This document shows positions 8,437 through 15,683 of a stretch of 49,555 nucleotides of DNA, piece by piece. The stretch is taken from NCBI GenBank assembly GCA_947498445.1, contig CANMLK010000004.1, positions 1 to 49,555 on the forward strand, in the 5' to 3' direction. The notes under the pieces were generated by a model, which was given only the letters and a program-made list of their open reading frames with translations, was not told the DNA's origin and did not search any database. A program made the translations under genes and the position numbers. Position 1 is the first letter of the stretch. Each line of letters starts with the position of its first letter. Source of the stretch: Beijerinckiaceae bacterium (GTDB lineage Bacteria; Pseudomonadota; Alphaproteobacteria; Rhizobiales; Beijerinckiaceae).

Positions 8437-8682
8437 ATGGATTCCGCCGCCGTCAACGCCAGCCATTTGCGCGCTTTCATCGAGCGCATCGAAAAGCTTG
8501 AAGAAGAAAAGCGCGCCATCGCCGACGACATCAAGGATGTCTACGCCGAGGCGAAGGGCACCGGCTTCGACGCCAAGATTTTGCGCAAGATCGTCTCCAT
8601 GCGCCGCATGGACCGCGAGAAGCGCCGCGAAGAGGAAGAGATTCTCGATCTCTACCTCACCGCGCTGGGCATGGTGGATTAA
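8437..8682 (+). CDS. DUF2312 (UPF0335) family protein
   Basis: 81-residue, highly charged, probably coiled-coil protein. The family pattern is clear: [41 protein letters not shown]-like helix and a Glu-rich end [14 protein letters not shown]. It is conserved across alphaproteobacteria and often found near this chromosomal block. Cell function unknown; DNA binding and cell-cycle links have been suggested for relatives (GapR belongs to the same family). Confidence 0.93.
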   Translation: MDSAAVNASHLRAFIERIEKLEEEKRAIADDIKDVYAEAKGTGFDAKILRKIVSMRRMDREKRREEEEILDLYLTALGMVD

Positions 8683-8701
8683 GGCGGCCAGTCCTCACGC
8701 C

Positions 8702-8804
8702 GTCATGCGCGGGCTTGACCCGCGCATCCAGAAGTGAATTTGCAGACGGAACTTGCGGGTAAAAACCCGCTCGCCTGGATACGCGGGTCAAGCCCGCGTA
8801 TGAC
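8702..8804. repeat. Palindromic intergenic repeat, copy B
   Basis: Most regular copy of the repeat also found at 4930 and 9398. The left arm (GTCATGCGCGGGCTTGACC and on to CATCC) and the right arm (GGATACGCGGGTCAAGCCCG to ATGAC) are near-perfect inverse complements of about 28 nt. Inside lies a second small hairpin, GCGGGTAAAAACCCGC. It sits between the DUF2312 gene and the WD40 gene remnant, which face each other. Confidence 0.88.
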
Positions 8805-8814
8805 GTGCGTGCGT

Positions 8815-8903
8815 GTTACCGCCTTGGCGTAACCGGCGGGATGGTGAGCATTCCGGCTTCGCCATCCTGCAACCAATAGAGCAGGCGGCGGCCGTTTTCA
8901 TGG
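8815..8903 (-). pseudogene. Remnant of a WD40-protein gene 3' end
   Basis: Read on the minus strand, this piece encodes about 28 residues ending in LQDGEAGMLTIPPVTPRR and a TAA stop. The end of the complete WD40 gene at 9512 reads MQDGEAGMLTLPPVPPKR. About 20 of 28 residues are identical, so it is a diverged paralog fragment rather than a fresh duplication. Nothing of the gene remains upstream. Together with repeat copy B it duplicates the arrangement seen at 9398-9600, and the A+T-rich gene at 8937 lies between the two. Confidence 0.75.
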
Positions 8904-8936
8904 GTTTAAACAAACTGAGATTCGGAGCTGTCCGAG

Positions 8937-9302
8937 ATGAAAACGTTCGCGCACGTTCGAAAATCTATTCTATCTCGTAATGCGGAAGAAGTTTGGAAGT
9001 TATGCGCCAATGAAGATGTCTACCAAAAAGCGCTTACCTCACCGAGAGAAATGATCGAAGAGATAATATCTATAGTCCATCAGTGCGATGAAGATATGTT
9101 GACGGCTATTGGAACATGCCTCCTTGAGCATATGCTGGAGGTCGATTTTTTATATATCTTTGATAAAATAGAGACTTCTATAGACTCGGGATGCTTGGCT
9201 ATGGCGTCATGCTTTTCGGTATGCTCCAAGTTTGGCCAATCGAACGAGCCACAAAATTCTATAAATTTTGACAAACTAAAAGAAAAAATCCAACGCGCTT
9301 GA
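8937..9302 (+). CDS. A+T-rich orphan protein of unknown function
   Basis: 121 residues, soluble, acidic, no signal peptide. Composition is visibly richer in A and T than the surroundings, and codons such as ATA, TTA and AGA are frequent, which suggests horizontal transfer. The sequence is mostly helical in appearance (EEIISIVHQCDEDMLTAIG, CLLEHMLEVDFLYIFDKIE) and contains several cysteines. It weakly resembles helical DUF6869-like or immunity-type proteins, but I cannot assign it. A GGAG lies upstream of the ATG. It is framed by two copies of a repeat-plus-WD40-end unit, marking an insertion. Confidence 0.65.
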   Translation: MKTFAHVRKSILSRNAEEVWKLCANEDVYQKALTSPREMIEEIISIVHQCDEDMLTAIGTCLLEHMLEVDFLYIFDKIETSIDSGCLAMASCFSVCSKFGQSNEPQNSINFDKLKEKIQRA

Positions 9303-9397
9303 GCGCTTAAGGTCGCCGGAAAACTAAATATCTTGAGGGATCAGGTTTATCGGACCTCTCCGCGCGAGAGTGAGGCTAACGGACCCAAACGGGCGCA

Positions 9398-9490
9398 GTC
9401 ATGCGCGGGCTTGACCCGCGCATCCAAAAGTAAACCCTCTCGCTTGGATACGCGGGTCATCCCCGGATCAAGTCCGGGGATGCGTATGAC
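9398..9490. repeat. Palindromic intergenic repeat, copy C
   Basis: Third copy, with the same left arm as copy B and a right arm containing the inner palindrome ATCCCCGGATCAAGTCCGGG also found in copy A. It lies between the A+T-rich gene and the convergent WD40 gene. The remaining bases of 9303-9511 show nothing else recognisable. Confidence 0.86.
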
Positions 9491-9511
9491 GTGTGGTGGT
9501 TTGACGAGCCC

Positions 9512-10549
9512 TTACCGCTTTGGCGGAACCGGCGGCAGGGTGAGCATTCCCGCTTCGCCGTCCTGCATCCCGTACATCAGGCGGCGGCCGTGTTCGTCCC
9601 ACGACAGCGCCGACACTATGGGCTTGTCGCGGGGTGGCGTCTCGCCTTCGTCCAGCCCCTTCCGCACCAACAATTCTGCGCCGTCGTCGAGGCGGATCAT
9701 CAAAATCCAGCCGTCCTCGTAGCCGACAGCCAGCACCAGCGCGCGCGGGTGAAAAGCGACCTGCGAAACCTTGGCGGGCCGCACGCCACATTCGCGGGGC
9801 GGTTTGCCCATGGGGCCGTCCTTGGACTGGAAGGGCCACACCACGCAGGCTTCCGCGCCCGATGTCGCCATCCATTGCCCATCGTGGGAAAATGAAAAAG
9901 ACCGCGTCTTGGCGGGATAACCCGTCATGCGCATGTCTTTCTTGTCGGCGATGCGCCAGCCGTGCAGCGCGTTTTCCTGCATGGCGGTGATGCAGAAATT
10001 GCCGTCCGGCGACAGCGTGAGATCAAGATGCGAGCCGGGCCATTTGAGAAGGTCGGGCTCTGCGTCGAGATTGGGAAACCACAGGCTCACGCCATTGTAG
10101 TGCGAGGCGGCGAGGCGATAGCCTTTGGGCAAAAACGCCAATCCCCGAGCGCTTGATGGGGCGGCCCAGCCTCGCAAGGCGCCCTTGGTGTCGCGGGCGC
10201 GCACTTGTTTGCCAGCCGACCATGCGGTTGCGCCATCTTCGCGAATGGCGATCGCGTCGATCCATTTGCCGGGCTCTTCGCCCAGTGTGGCCGTGCGCCC
10301 GTCCGGCGTCATCTCCACGATCTTGCCGTTGTCGCCGCCTGCGACGATGCGCCTGGCGTCCGCGCGGGCGCAGAGGATCGCAGCGTCGGGGAAGGCCTGC
10401 ACGCGTTCGCCCGTTTCAACGAACAGGAACGAGCCGTCGCTGAGCGCGAGGATCGGCTTGTCAGCGAGGAAGGCCGGGAGAATGGTTTCGCTGCCCGCTG
10501 CAACAGTCTTCACGAATGGAGTCAGCGACTCGTCATACTCTTCCATCAT
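9512..10549 (-). CDS. WD40-repeat beta-propeller protein
   Basis: 345 residues with about seven repeats of WD40 type. Examples are IAIREDGATAWSAGKQVRARD, HLDLTLSPDGNFCITAMQ, FSFSHDGQWMATSGAEACVVW, VAFHPRALVLAVGYEDGWI and VSALSWDEHGRRLMYGMQDG. There is no signal peptide, so a cytoplasmic scaffold or sensor role is likely. It starts 9 nt after the COG0523 GTPase gene and is the last gene of the zinc-uptake operon, which suggests a role in zinc homeostasis, for example as partner of the GTPase. That is inference from position. A partial second copy of its 3' end lies at 8815. Confidence 0.85.
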   Translation of the reverse strand: MMEEYDESLTPFVKTVAAGSETILPAFLADKPILALSDGSFLFVETGERVQAFPDAAILCARADARRIVAGGDNGKIVEMTPDGRTATLGEEPGKWIDAIAIREDGATAWSAGKQVRARDTKGALRGWAAPSSARGLAFLPKGYRLAASHYNGVSLWFPNLDAEPDLLKWPGSHLDLTLSPDGNFCITAMQENALHGWRIADKKDMRMTGYPAKTRSFSFSHDGQWMATSGAEACVVWPFQSKDGPMGKPPRECGVRPAKVSQVAFHPRALVLAVGYEDGWILMIRLDDGAELLVRKGLDEGETPPRDKPIVSALSWDEHGRRLMYGMQDGEAGMLTLPPVPPKR

Positions 10550-10558
10550 GGCGCCCGC

Positions 10559-11599
10559 TTACGACTGCGGCTGGTTGACTGCGCAGGCCATGAAGCCCGA
10601 TCGCAGGTCAGCTTCGTTCAGTTCGCGGCCGATGAAGACGAGTTTGCATCCGCGCTTTTCGTCTTCGCGCCACTCGCGCTGAAGATCGCCGTCGAGAATC
10701 ATGTGGACGCCCTGGAAAACGAAGCGCTTGGGCTCATCCTTGAAAGCCAGGATACCCTTGGAGCGCAGGATCTTTGGCCCCTCGCGCTGGGCGATGAGAT
10801 TGATCCACGGCATGAAGCGAACGGGATCTACATCACCGTCGATCTGGATGGCGACGGACTGCATCTCCTCGTCGTGGAAATGCTTGAGGCCGTGGTCAAT
10901 GCCGTGATCATGGCCGTGATGATCGTGTCCATGATCGTGATGGTCATGGTCGTCCACCTCAAGGAAGGCGGGCTCGATTTCGAGAATGCGGTCGAGATCG
11001 AACGCGTTCTTGCCGAGCACGGCGTCGAGCGGCACCTGACACTTGGTCGTCTTGTGCAGCGTCGCGTAAGGATTGATGGCGCGGATGCGGGCTTCGACCT
11101 CGCGCAGCTCTTCGGGCGTCACGAGATCCTGCTTGTTGAGGATGATGACGTCGGCGAAGGCGATCTGGTTTTTTGCTTCGGGGGCATCCTTGAGGCGGGC
11201 CGACAGCCATTTGGCGTCCGCCACTGTCACCACAGCGTCGAGGCGCGCTGTATCCTGCACTTCCTGATCGACGAAAAACGTCTGCGCCACAGGCGCTGGG
11301 TCAGCAAGGCCCGTCGTCTCGACGATGATTGCGTCAAACTTGCCCTTGCGCTTCATCAAGCCTTCGATGATGCGAATGAGATCGCCGCGGACGGTGCAGC
11401 AGATGCAGCCGTTGTTCATCTCAAAGACTTCTTCGTCAGCGCCGACGACAAGATCGTTGTCGATGCCGATCTCGCCGAACTCGTTCACGATCACCGCGAA
11501 CTTGTAGCCGTGTTCTTCGGAAAGAATGCGGTTGAGCAATGTCGTCTTGCCCGCGCCCAGATAGCCGGTGAGCACGGTGACGGGAATCTTGTCTGACAT
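10559..11599 (-). CDS. COG0523 family zinc-chaperone GTPase
   Basis: 346-residue G3E-family P-loop GTPase (CobW/ZNG1/ZigA type) that hands zinc to target proteins. Walker A is GYLGAGKTTLLN at residues 12-23. The metal-binding CxCC motif is GCICC (Cys65, Cys67, Cys68). The guanine-specificity motif NKQD is at 155-158. A long His/Asp stretch at residues 217-242 contains more than ten histidines, typical of zinc-responsive members. The CobW C-terminal domain follows. Its place directly behind znuA, and the Zur-like box upstream of the operon, argue for a zinc role rather than cobalamin synthesis. AGAGG precedes the ATG. Confidence 0.93.
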   Translation of the reverse strand: MSDKIPVTVLTGYLGAGKTTLLNRILSEEHGYKFAVIVNEFGEIGIDNDLVVGADEEVFEMNNGCICCTVRGDLIRIIEGLMKRKGKFDAIIVETTGLADPAPVAQTFFVDQEVQDTARLDAVVTVADAKWLSARLKDAPEAKNQIAFADVIILNKQDLVTPEELREVEARIRAINPYATLHKTTKCQVPLDAVLGKNAFDLDRILEIEPAFLEVDDHDHHDHGHDHHGHDHGIDHGLKHFHDEEMQSVAIQIDGDVDPVRFMPWINLIAQREGPKILRSKGILAFKDEPKRFVFQGVHMILDGDLQREWREDEKRGCKLVFIGRELNEADLRSGFMACAVNQPQS

Positions 11600-11661
11600 A
11601 TCTACCTCTGCGAATTCGGACCGGTGGGCGCGCTGAAGCGCCCACCGTGGCGCGCCGGACC

Positions 11662-12573
11662 TTAACCGCCCAGCGCCGCCGTCAGCTCCCTTATATTGTG
11701 ACGGACCATGTCGATGTAAGTCCCCGCAGGGCCGCCAGCTGGGGAAAGCTGATCGGAAAAGAGCGTGCCGCCGAGCTTGGCGCCGCTTTCCTTGGCTATC
11801 CGTTCCGCCAGCCGGGTGTCCGCGACGTTTTCCACGAAGACGGCGGGAATCTTCTCCTGCCGGATTTGGCGAATGATGCGGGCGACCGATTGCGCCGAGG
11901 GGGCGGCGTCGGTCGAAATGCCCTGCGGCGCGATGAAGCGCAGACCATATGCGGCGCCCATATAGGCGAACGCCTCGTGATTGGTGATCACCTTACGATT
12001 CGCTTGCGGGATTTTGGCGATTGCGTCGCGCACGTCCTTCTCCAGCGCGTCGAGCTTGCCGAGGTAGGCCGCTGCGTTTGCTGAATAGGCCTCCTTGCCA
12101 GCGGGATCGACAGCGATCAGGCCGTCGCGGATATTGGTGATGTAGACTTTGGCGTTGGCGACGTTCTGCCAGGCGTGGGGGTCGTTTTCGTCGTGATGAT
12201 GGCCGTGGTCAGCGCCATGGGGCGCCTTGATCGGCTTTACGCCGCGGGTCGCCACAACGATGCGCGCCTTGGTGTTGGACGCCTTGATGAGGCGCCCAAT
12301 CCAGCCCTCAAAACCCAGTCCGTTCTGGACGACGAGTTTTGCGGCTGCGAGCTTTTTGGCGTCGCCGGGCGCGGGGGCATAAACGTGCGCGTCCGAGCCC
12401 GGGCCAACAAGAAGCGACAGGTCGATGCGGTCACCGCCTACTTCGCGGACGAAATCGCCGAGGATCGAGAAGGTCGCCACCACGGGGATTTTGCTGTCTT
12501 GCGCGTTGGCCGGGACCGCGAGGCAGAGCGCGGCAGCTGCGGTTGATGTTATAAAGTTACGACGATTGAGCAT
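11662..12573 (-). CDS. znuA: Zinc ABC transporter, substrate-binding protein
   Basis: Periplasmic cluster A-I binding protein, 303 residues. A signal peptide ends near PANAQ (residue 24). Metal ligands are visible: His63 in DAHVYAP, a His-rich loop at 119-133 (HGADHGHHHDENDPH), His133 in DPHAWQN, and a later NHEAFAYM. The mobile His/Asp loop is characteristic of zinc rather than manganese transporters. The start has AGGAG upstream. It follows znuB after 29 nt and precedes the GTPase gene. Confidence 0.95.
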   Translation of the reverse strand: MLNRRNFITSTAAAALCLAVPANAQDSKIPVVATFSILGDFVREVGGDRIDLSLLVGPGSDAHVYAPAPGDAKKLAAAKLVVQNGLGFEGWIGRLIKASNTKARIVVATRGVKPIKAPHGADHGHHHDENDPHAWQNVANAKVYITNIRDGLIAVDPAGKEAYSANAAAYLGKLDALEKDVRDAIAKIPQANRKVITNHEAFAYMGAAYGLRFIAPQGISTDAAPSAQSVARIIRQIRQEKIPAVFVENVADTRLAERIAKESGAKLGGTLFSDQLSPAGGPAGTYIDMVRHNIRELTAALGG

Positions 12574-12602
12574 GATTGATTCTCCTTGGAAGGTGCGAAA
12601 CG

Positions 12603-13472
12603 TCAGGCTTCGAGGTGAATCCGGCGGTGGATGCGGCGCAGCCAGCCACCCGCGCGGCCAAACAGCATCGACACGATGTGGAACATGCCGGCCATAAGAA
12701 TAATCACAGGGCCGGGCGGCAGATTGTGGCTGAAGCTGATGAGCAGTCCGAACCAGCTCGACACGAGGCCGACAACAATCGCAATGATGGTCATGCGTGT
12801 GATGTCAGCGGTCCACAACCGCGCGGAGGCGGCGGGCAGGATCATCAGGCCCACCGCCAGCAATGTGCCCAGCGCATGAAAGCCCGCCACGAGGTTGAGC
12901 ACGATAAGGCCCATGAACAGCGCCTGCGCATAGCCGCCCGCGCGGCTCACCGACGAGACAAAGCTTGGATCGAGCGTCTCCAATGCAAGCGCGCGATAGA
13001 AGATCGCCAGCGCGACCAGCGTCAGGCTCGCAACCGAGGCGATCAGCGTGAGGCCGTTGTCCTCCAGCGCAAGCACATTGCCAAAGAGCACATGCAGAAG
13101 ATCCACACTGGACCCGCGCAGCGAGACGATGGTGACGCCCAGAGCCAGCGACATCAGATAGAAGCCCGCCAGCGATGCGTCTTCGCGCAAGGCCGTGACA
13201 CGCGCGACAAGACCGGCCAGCAGCGCAACGGAAAGTCCTGCGACGAGGCCGCCAATGGTCATGGCCGGAAGCGACAAGCCAGCGACGAGATAGCCGAGCG
13301 CTGCGCCGGGCAAAATGGCGTGCGCCATGGCGTCGCCGGTCAGGCTCATGCGGCGCAGCAAGAGAAAAACGCCAAGCGGCGCACCGGCGATGGCGAGCGC
13401 GCAGGCGCCGACAAGCGCACGGCGCATGAATTCAAATTCGCTGAACGGCGCGATGAAGAACTCGTAAAACAT
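12603..13472 (-). CDS. znuB: Zinc ABC transporter, permease
   Basis: 289-residue inner-membrane permease of the ABC-3 family with about eight to nine hydrophobic segments. Recognisable parts are FMRRALVGACALAIAGAPLG, RRMSLTGDAMAHAILPG (the conserved cytoplasmic stretch contacting the ATPase), GSSVDLLHVLFGNVLAL and AVGLMILPAASARLW. The ATG at 13472 overlaps the znuC stop as ATGA, so translation is coupled. A slightly longer form from 13490 is less likely. Confidence 0.95.
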   Translation of the reverse strand: MFYEFFIAPFSEFEFMRRALVGACALAIAGAPLGVFLLLRRMSLTGDAMAHAILPGAALGYLVAGLSLPAMTIGGLVAGLSVALLAGLVARVTALREDASLAGFYLMSLALGVTIVSLRGSSVDLLHVLFGNVLALEDNGLTLIASVASLTLVALAIFYRALALETLDPSFVSSVSRAGGYAQALFMGLIVLNLVAGFHALGTLLAVGLMILPAASARLWTADITRMTIIAIVVGLVSSWFGLLISFSHNLPPGPVIILMAGMFHIVSMLFGRAGGWLRRIHRRIHLEA

Positions 13473-14212
13473 CACGCCACCCTGTCGCATTCGTGCGCTT
13501 CGCGATCAAACGCTTCCACCATGCGCCGCGCCGAGAGAAGGTTTTCCGGCTTCAGCACAGCGTCCGTATCGCCCCACGCAATCGTCTCACGCGCCAGCAG
13601 AAGCGTTTGCGGAAAGGTGCGCCGAACGACGTCGAGATCGTGGAGAACCGCTATCACCGTGCGTTTCTCATCGCTCCAGCGTTTCACAAGCGCGAGCAAC
13701 TCGCTGGTTGTGCGCTGGTCGATGCCGTTGAACGGCTCGTCGAGAAGGATGACGGGCGCGTCCTGCAGCAACACCCGCGCGAAGAGGATGCGTTGCATCT
13801 GGCCACCCGACAACGTGCCAATGTGGCGATCCTCAAAACCCGTGAGCCCCACAGATGCGATGGCGTCGAACGTCTTCTCGCGATCTTGCTTGATCAACCC
13901 GCCGAACCATCCGGTGGCGCGGAAATTGCCCATCGCCACCATGTCAAACACGTTCACGGGAAACGTGCGATCGATCTCGTGGGCCTGCGGCAGGTACGCA
14001 ATGCGATTGGTGGGGCAGGTAATACGTTCGACGGCCCCGCCGATGGGCGGCAGCACGCCCATAATGCCCTTGAGGAGCGTCGACTTGCCGCCCCCGTTAG
14101 GGCCGCACACAGCCAGCAGCGCGCCTTGCGCAATCTCGCCATCGAGATGATGCACGGCGGGATGTCGGTCATAGCCGAGGGTCAGATTGTGAAAACGCAA
14201 CGCGGTGGTCAT
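13472..14212 (-). CDS. znuC: Zinc ABC transporter, ATP-binding protein
   Basis: 246-residue ABC ATPase. Walker A is GPNGGGKST (37-45), the Q-loop is in YLPQAHEID, the signature is LSGGQMQR, Walker B is VILLDEPFNG and the H-loop His is in AVLHDLD. The start at 14212 is chosen because GAGG lies upstream and the protein then begins at the ABC core; an open frame continues much further upstream but overlaps the small gene at 14227. It provides energy for ZnuB-dependent zinc import. Confidence 0.95.
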   Translation of the reverse strand: MTTALRFHNLTLGYDRHPAVHHLDGEIAQGALLAVCGPNGGGKSTLLKGIMGVLPPIGGAVERITCPTNRIAYLPQAHEIDRTFPVNVFDMVAMGNFRATGWFGGLIKQDREKTFDAIASVGLTGFEDRHIGTLSGGQMQRILFARVLLQDAPVILLDEPFNGIDQRTTSELLALVKRWSDEKRTVIAVLHDLDVVRRTFPQTLLLARETIAWGDTDAVLKPENLLSARRMVEAFDREAHECDRVA

Positions 14213-14226
14213 GGCTTCACCCTCGC

Positions 14227-14430
14227 TCAGGCCCATGCCCAGAAAACACTGAGCCAGATCGCCGCGACAAGGGTGAGCGCCAGCGCGAGGCGTTGAAGCG
14301 AAGACATGCGCAGCAGGGAAAAGCCGGGGTGTGCGCGGCGTGGCGCGTGGGCATGGCCGTCCGGCGCGTGGGCGTGTATGGCATGGCCCCGGTGCGAATG
14401 CGTTTGTTCGTGGTCGTGACTGAGTGACAT
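14227..14430 (-). CDS. His-rich single-pass small membrane protein, first gene of zinc operon
   Basis: 67 residues, starting MSLSHDHEQTHSH. The first 34 residues contain ten histidines in HxH and HxHx patterns, followed by a basic patch and one C-terminal hydrophobic helix (about residues 46-67). Its stop lies 14 nt before the znuC start, so it is co-transcribed. The layout suggests a membrane-anchored zinc-binding tail working with ZnuBC, or a metal sensor peptide. The family is not one I recognise. An ATG with GGATGGG upstream and the even spacing of histidines make a chance reading frame unlikely. Confidence 0.65.
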   Translation of the reverse strand: MSLSHDHEQTHSHRGHAIHAHAPDGHAHAPRRAHPGFSLLRMSSLQRLALALTLVAAIWLSVFWAWA

Positions 14431-14446
14431 CGATACCCATCCGTTA

Positions 14447-14461
14447 CGTAATACTATAACA
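14447..14461 (-). promoter_or_regulatory. Zur-like operator before the zinc operon
   Basis: On the minus strand the sequence TGTTATAGTATTACG resembles the alphaproteobacterial Zur box (TGTTATA-N-TATAACA): the first half site is perfect, the second matches five of seven. It lies 16 bp upstream of the first gene of the operon, where repressor binding would block transcription. The assignment rests on motif similarity and on gene content. Confidence 0.6.
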
Positions 14462-14630
14462 TGGGATGTCTCTAACGCCAATTCGTTGGTTCTTGTTTCT
14501 CAGAGGGCACATGAAGTGGGCTGCAGAATAGACTTAGTGGTCTGCCCGGATGCCATGCTCAGGCCATGCTTCGGTATTCAAATTGTCTGGCGGGTCGCCA
14601 GATTCCACCGCTAAATTATTGAGGCCGTTC

Positions 14631-14963
14631 ATGCTGATCGTCTCACACGCCCTTTCCTTGAAAACCGGCGACACGGTCTCCGTCGTCGCAATCCGTATCT
14701 ATCAGCCAGAACGCAGCGAGACGTTTTGGGTTTGTCGTTACGAAATCGATTGGCCGGAGGGGCTCCGAGCGTTCAAATCGAGCGGCATTGATGCCCTTCA
14801 GTCCCTGGTTTTGGCGCTTCAGATGATCGGGGCGGAGATTTATTCGAGCGCTTATCATCGCGAGGGTCGTTTGCGCGCATACGGCGCTGAAGCGGGTTAT
14901 GGTTTTCCGGTGGCGAATTCCCTGCGCGACCTTCTTGTGGGCGCCGACAAGGTTGCAATGTAA
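14631..14963 (+). CDS. Small conserved protein, DUF6968-like
   Basis: 110 residues, soluble, no signal peptide. Visible pattern: short beta-strand-rich N-terminus (VVAIRIYQPERS), FWVCRYEIDWPEGL, and a helix DALQSLVLALQMIGAEIYSS, which fits the small DUF6968 group common in Hyphomicrobiales and related bacteria. The start at 14631 has GAGG upstream. The gene is divergent from the zinc operon and ends at a strong terminator. Function unknown. Confidence 0.7.
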   Translation: MLIVSHALSLKTGDTVSVVAIRIYQPERSETFWVCRYEIDWPEGLRAFKSSGIDALQSLVLALQMIGAEIYSSAYHREGRLRAYGAEAGYGFPVANSLRDLLVGADKVAM

Positions 14964-14974
14964 CTGTAATGAAA

Positions 14975-14998
14975 AAGGGAGCCCGCAGGCTCCCTTCC
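14975..14998. terminator. Rho-independent terminator, bidirectional
   Basis: Inverted repeat AAGGGAGCC (14975-14983), loop CGCA, GGCTCCCTT (14988-14996). It separates the plus-strand DUF6968-like gene from the minus-strand BA14K gene, and each side shows a run of A or T. Confidence 0.8.
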
Positions 14999-15019
14999 GC
15001 AACGATCTCTAGCCTGGGC

Positions 15020-15604
15020 TCAGGAGTAAGGCGAAACGCACGCCTGACGCGGGCCCTGGTAAGGCTGGAAGGAATTGTTCTGCGGGCTATAGGAAACATA
15101 GCTCTGCTGGCACCAGGAATAATGCTGGGCGCTCAGTCCGCCGCCGCCGCCATAAACCGTCTGGGGCGCATCGTAATAAGACTGGTTCGCAATGACGCCG
15201 CCAAGGATAGCTCCAGTCGCGAGCGCCGCTGCGGGGAACCACCAGCCGTTAGAGTATCGGTAGCCGGGACGCGCGTAGGAATAGCCACGGTAACCGCCCC
15301 TGTAGGCGTAGCCGCCACGGTTTAGGGACCGTTGCTGACGTATGCCGGGCCTTCCGCCTAAGCCTCCACGATTGACCCCGGCTATGCCGCTGCGATTGAC
15401 GCCGCCGCGGTTGAACGCGCGTCCGCCATTAACCGCGCGCCCGCCGCGAAAGACGCGCTGCTGCACTTCAATCAGGTTTGAATTTTCGGCGCCCAGCTGG
15501 CCAACCGCCGGTGCGGCGACGCCAAGCGGAACGGCTTGCGCGGCCAGCGGCAAAGCCAGAGCGGCGCCTAACGCGCCGAGTGCTGCAATATATTACTTTT
15601 TCAT
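15020..15604 (-). pseudogene. BA14K-family secreted protein with TAA at codon 4
   Basis: The gene would begin at the ATG at 15604, which has GGGAG upstream. Its first codons read ATG AAA AAG TAA, and the same frame then continues as a normal signal peptide (YIAALGALGAALALPLAAQA) and an intact protein to 15020. Read this way the product would be 194 residues with one internal stop. The mature part is rich in Gly, Arg and Asn (RGGRAVNGGRAFNRGG), has a central hydrophobic stretch, and ends with the BA14K pattern (SYVSYSPQNNSFQPYQG). A TTG at 15553 is open downstream but would remove most of the signal peptide. The lesion is either a real nonsense mutation (AAA or CAA to TAA), a rare ATT start, or a sequence error. 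Confidence 0.7.
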
Positions 15605-15683
15605 ACAAGAACTCCCAGTGAACTTGTTCACTCGGAAGTAGAACGCGGGGGGCAGCCCCGCGTTCCAGAATCAACGCTGAAGC

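Noticed and set aside
10205-11596. Long open frame antisense to the COG0523 GTPase gene
   Set aside because: The minus strand encodes clear GTPase motifs; the plus-strand frame has no ribosome-binding site and no recognisable domain.
12548-12565. Second Zur-like box near the znuA start
   Set aside because: TGTTATAAAGTTACG lies inside the znuA signal-peptide codons and only one half matches; likely chance.
12576-14150. Long open frame antisense to znuB and znuC (524 codons)
   Set aside because: Shadow of real genes in GC-rich DNA; composition is unnaturally rich in Arg, Gln and His, and the opposite strand carries complete ABC transporter motifs.
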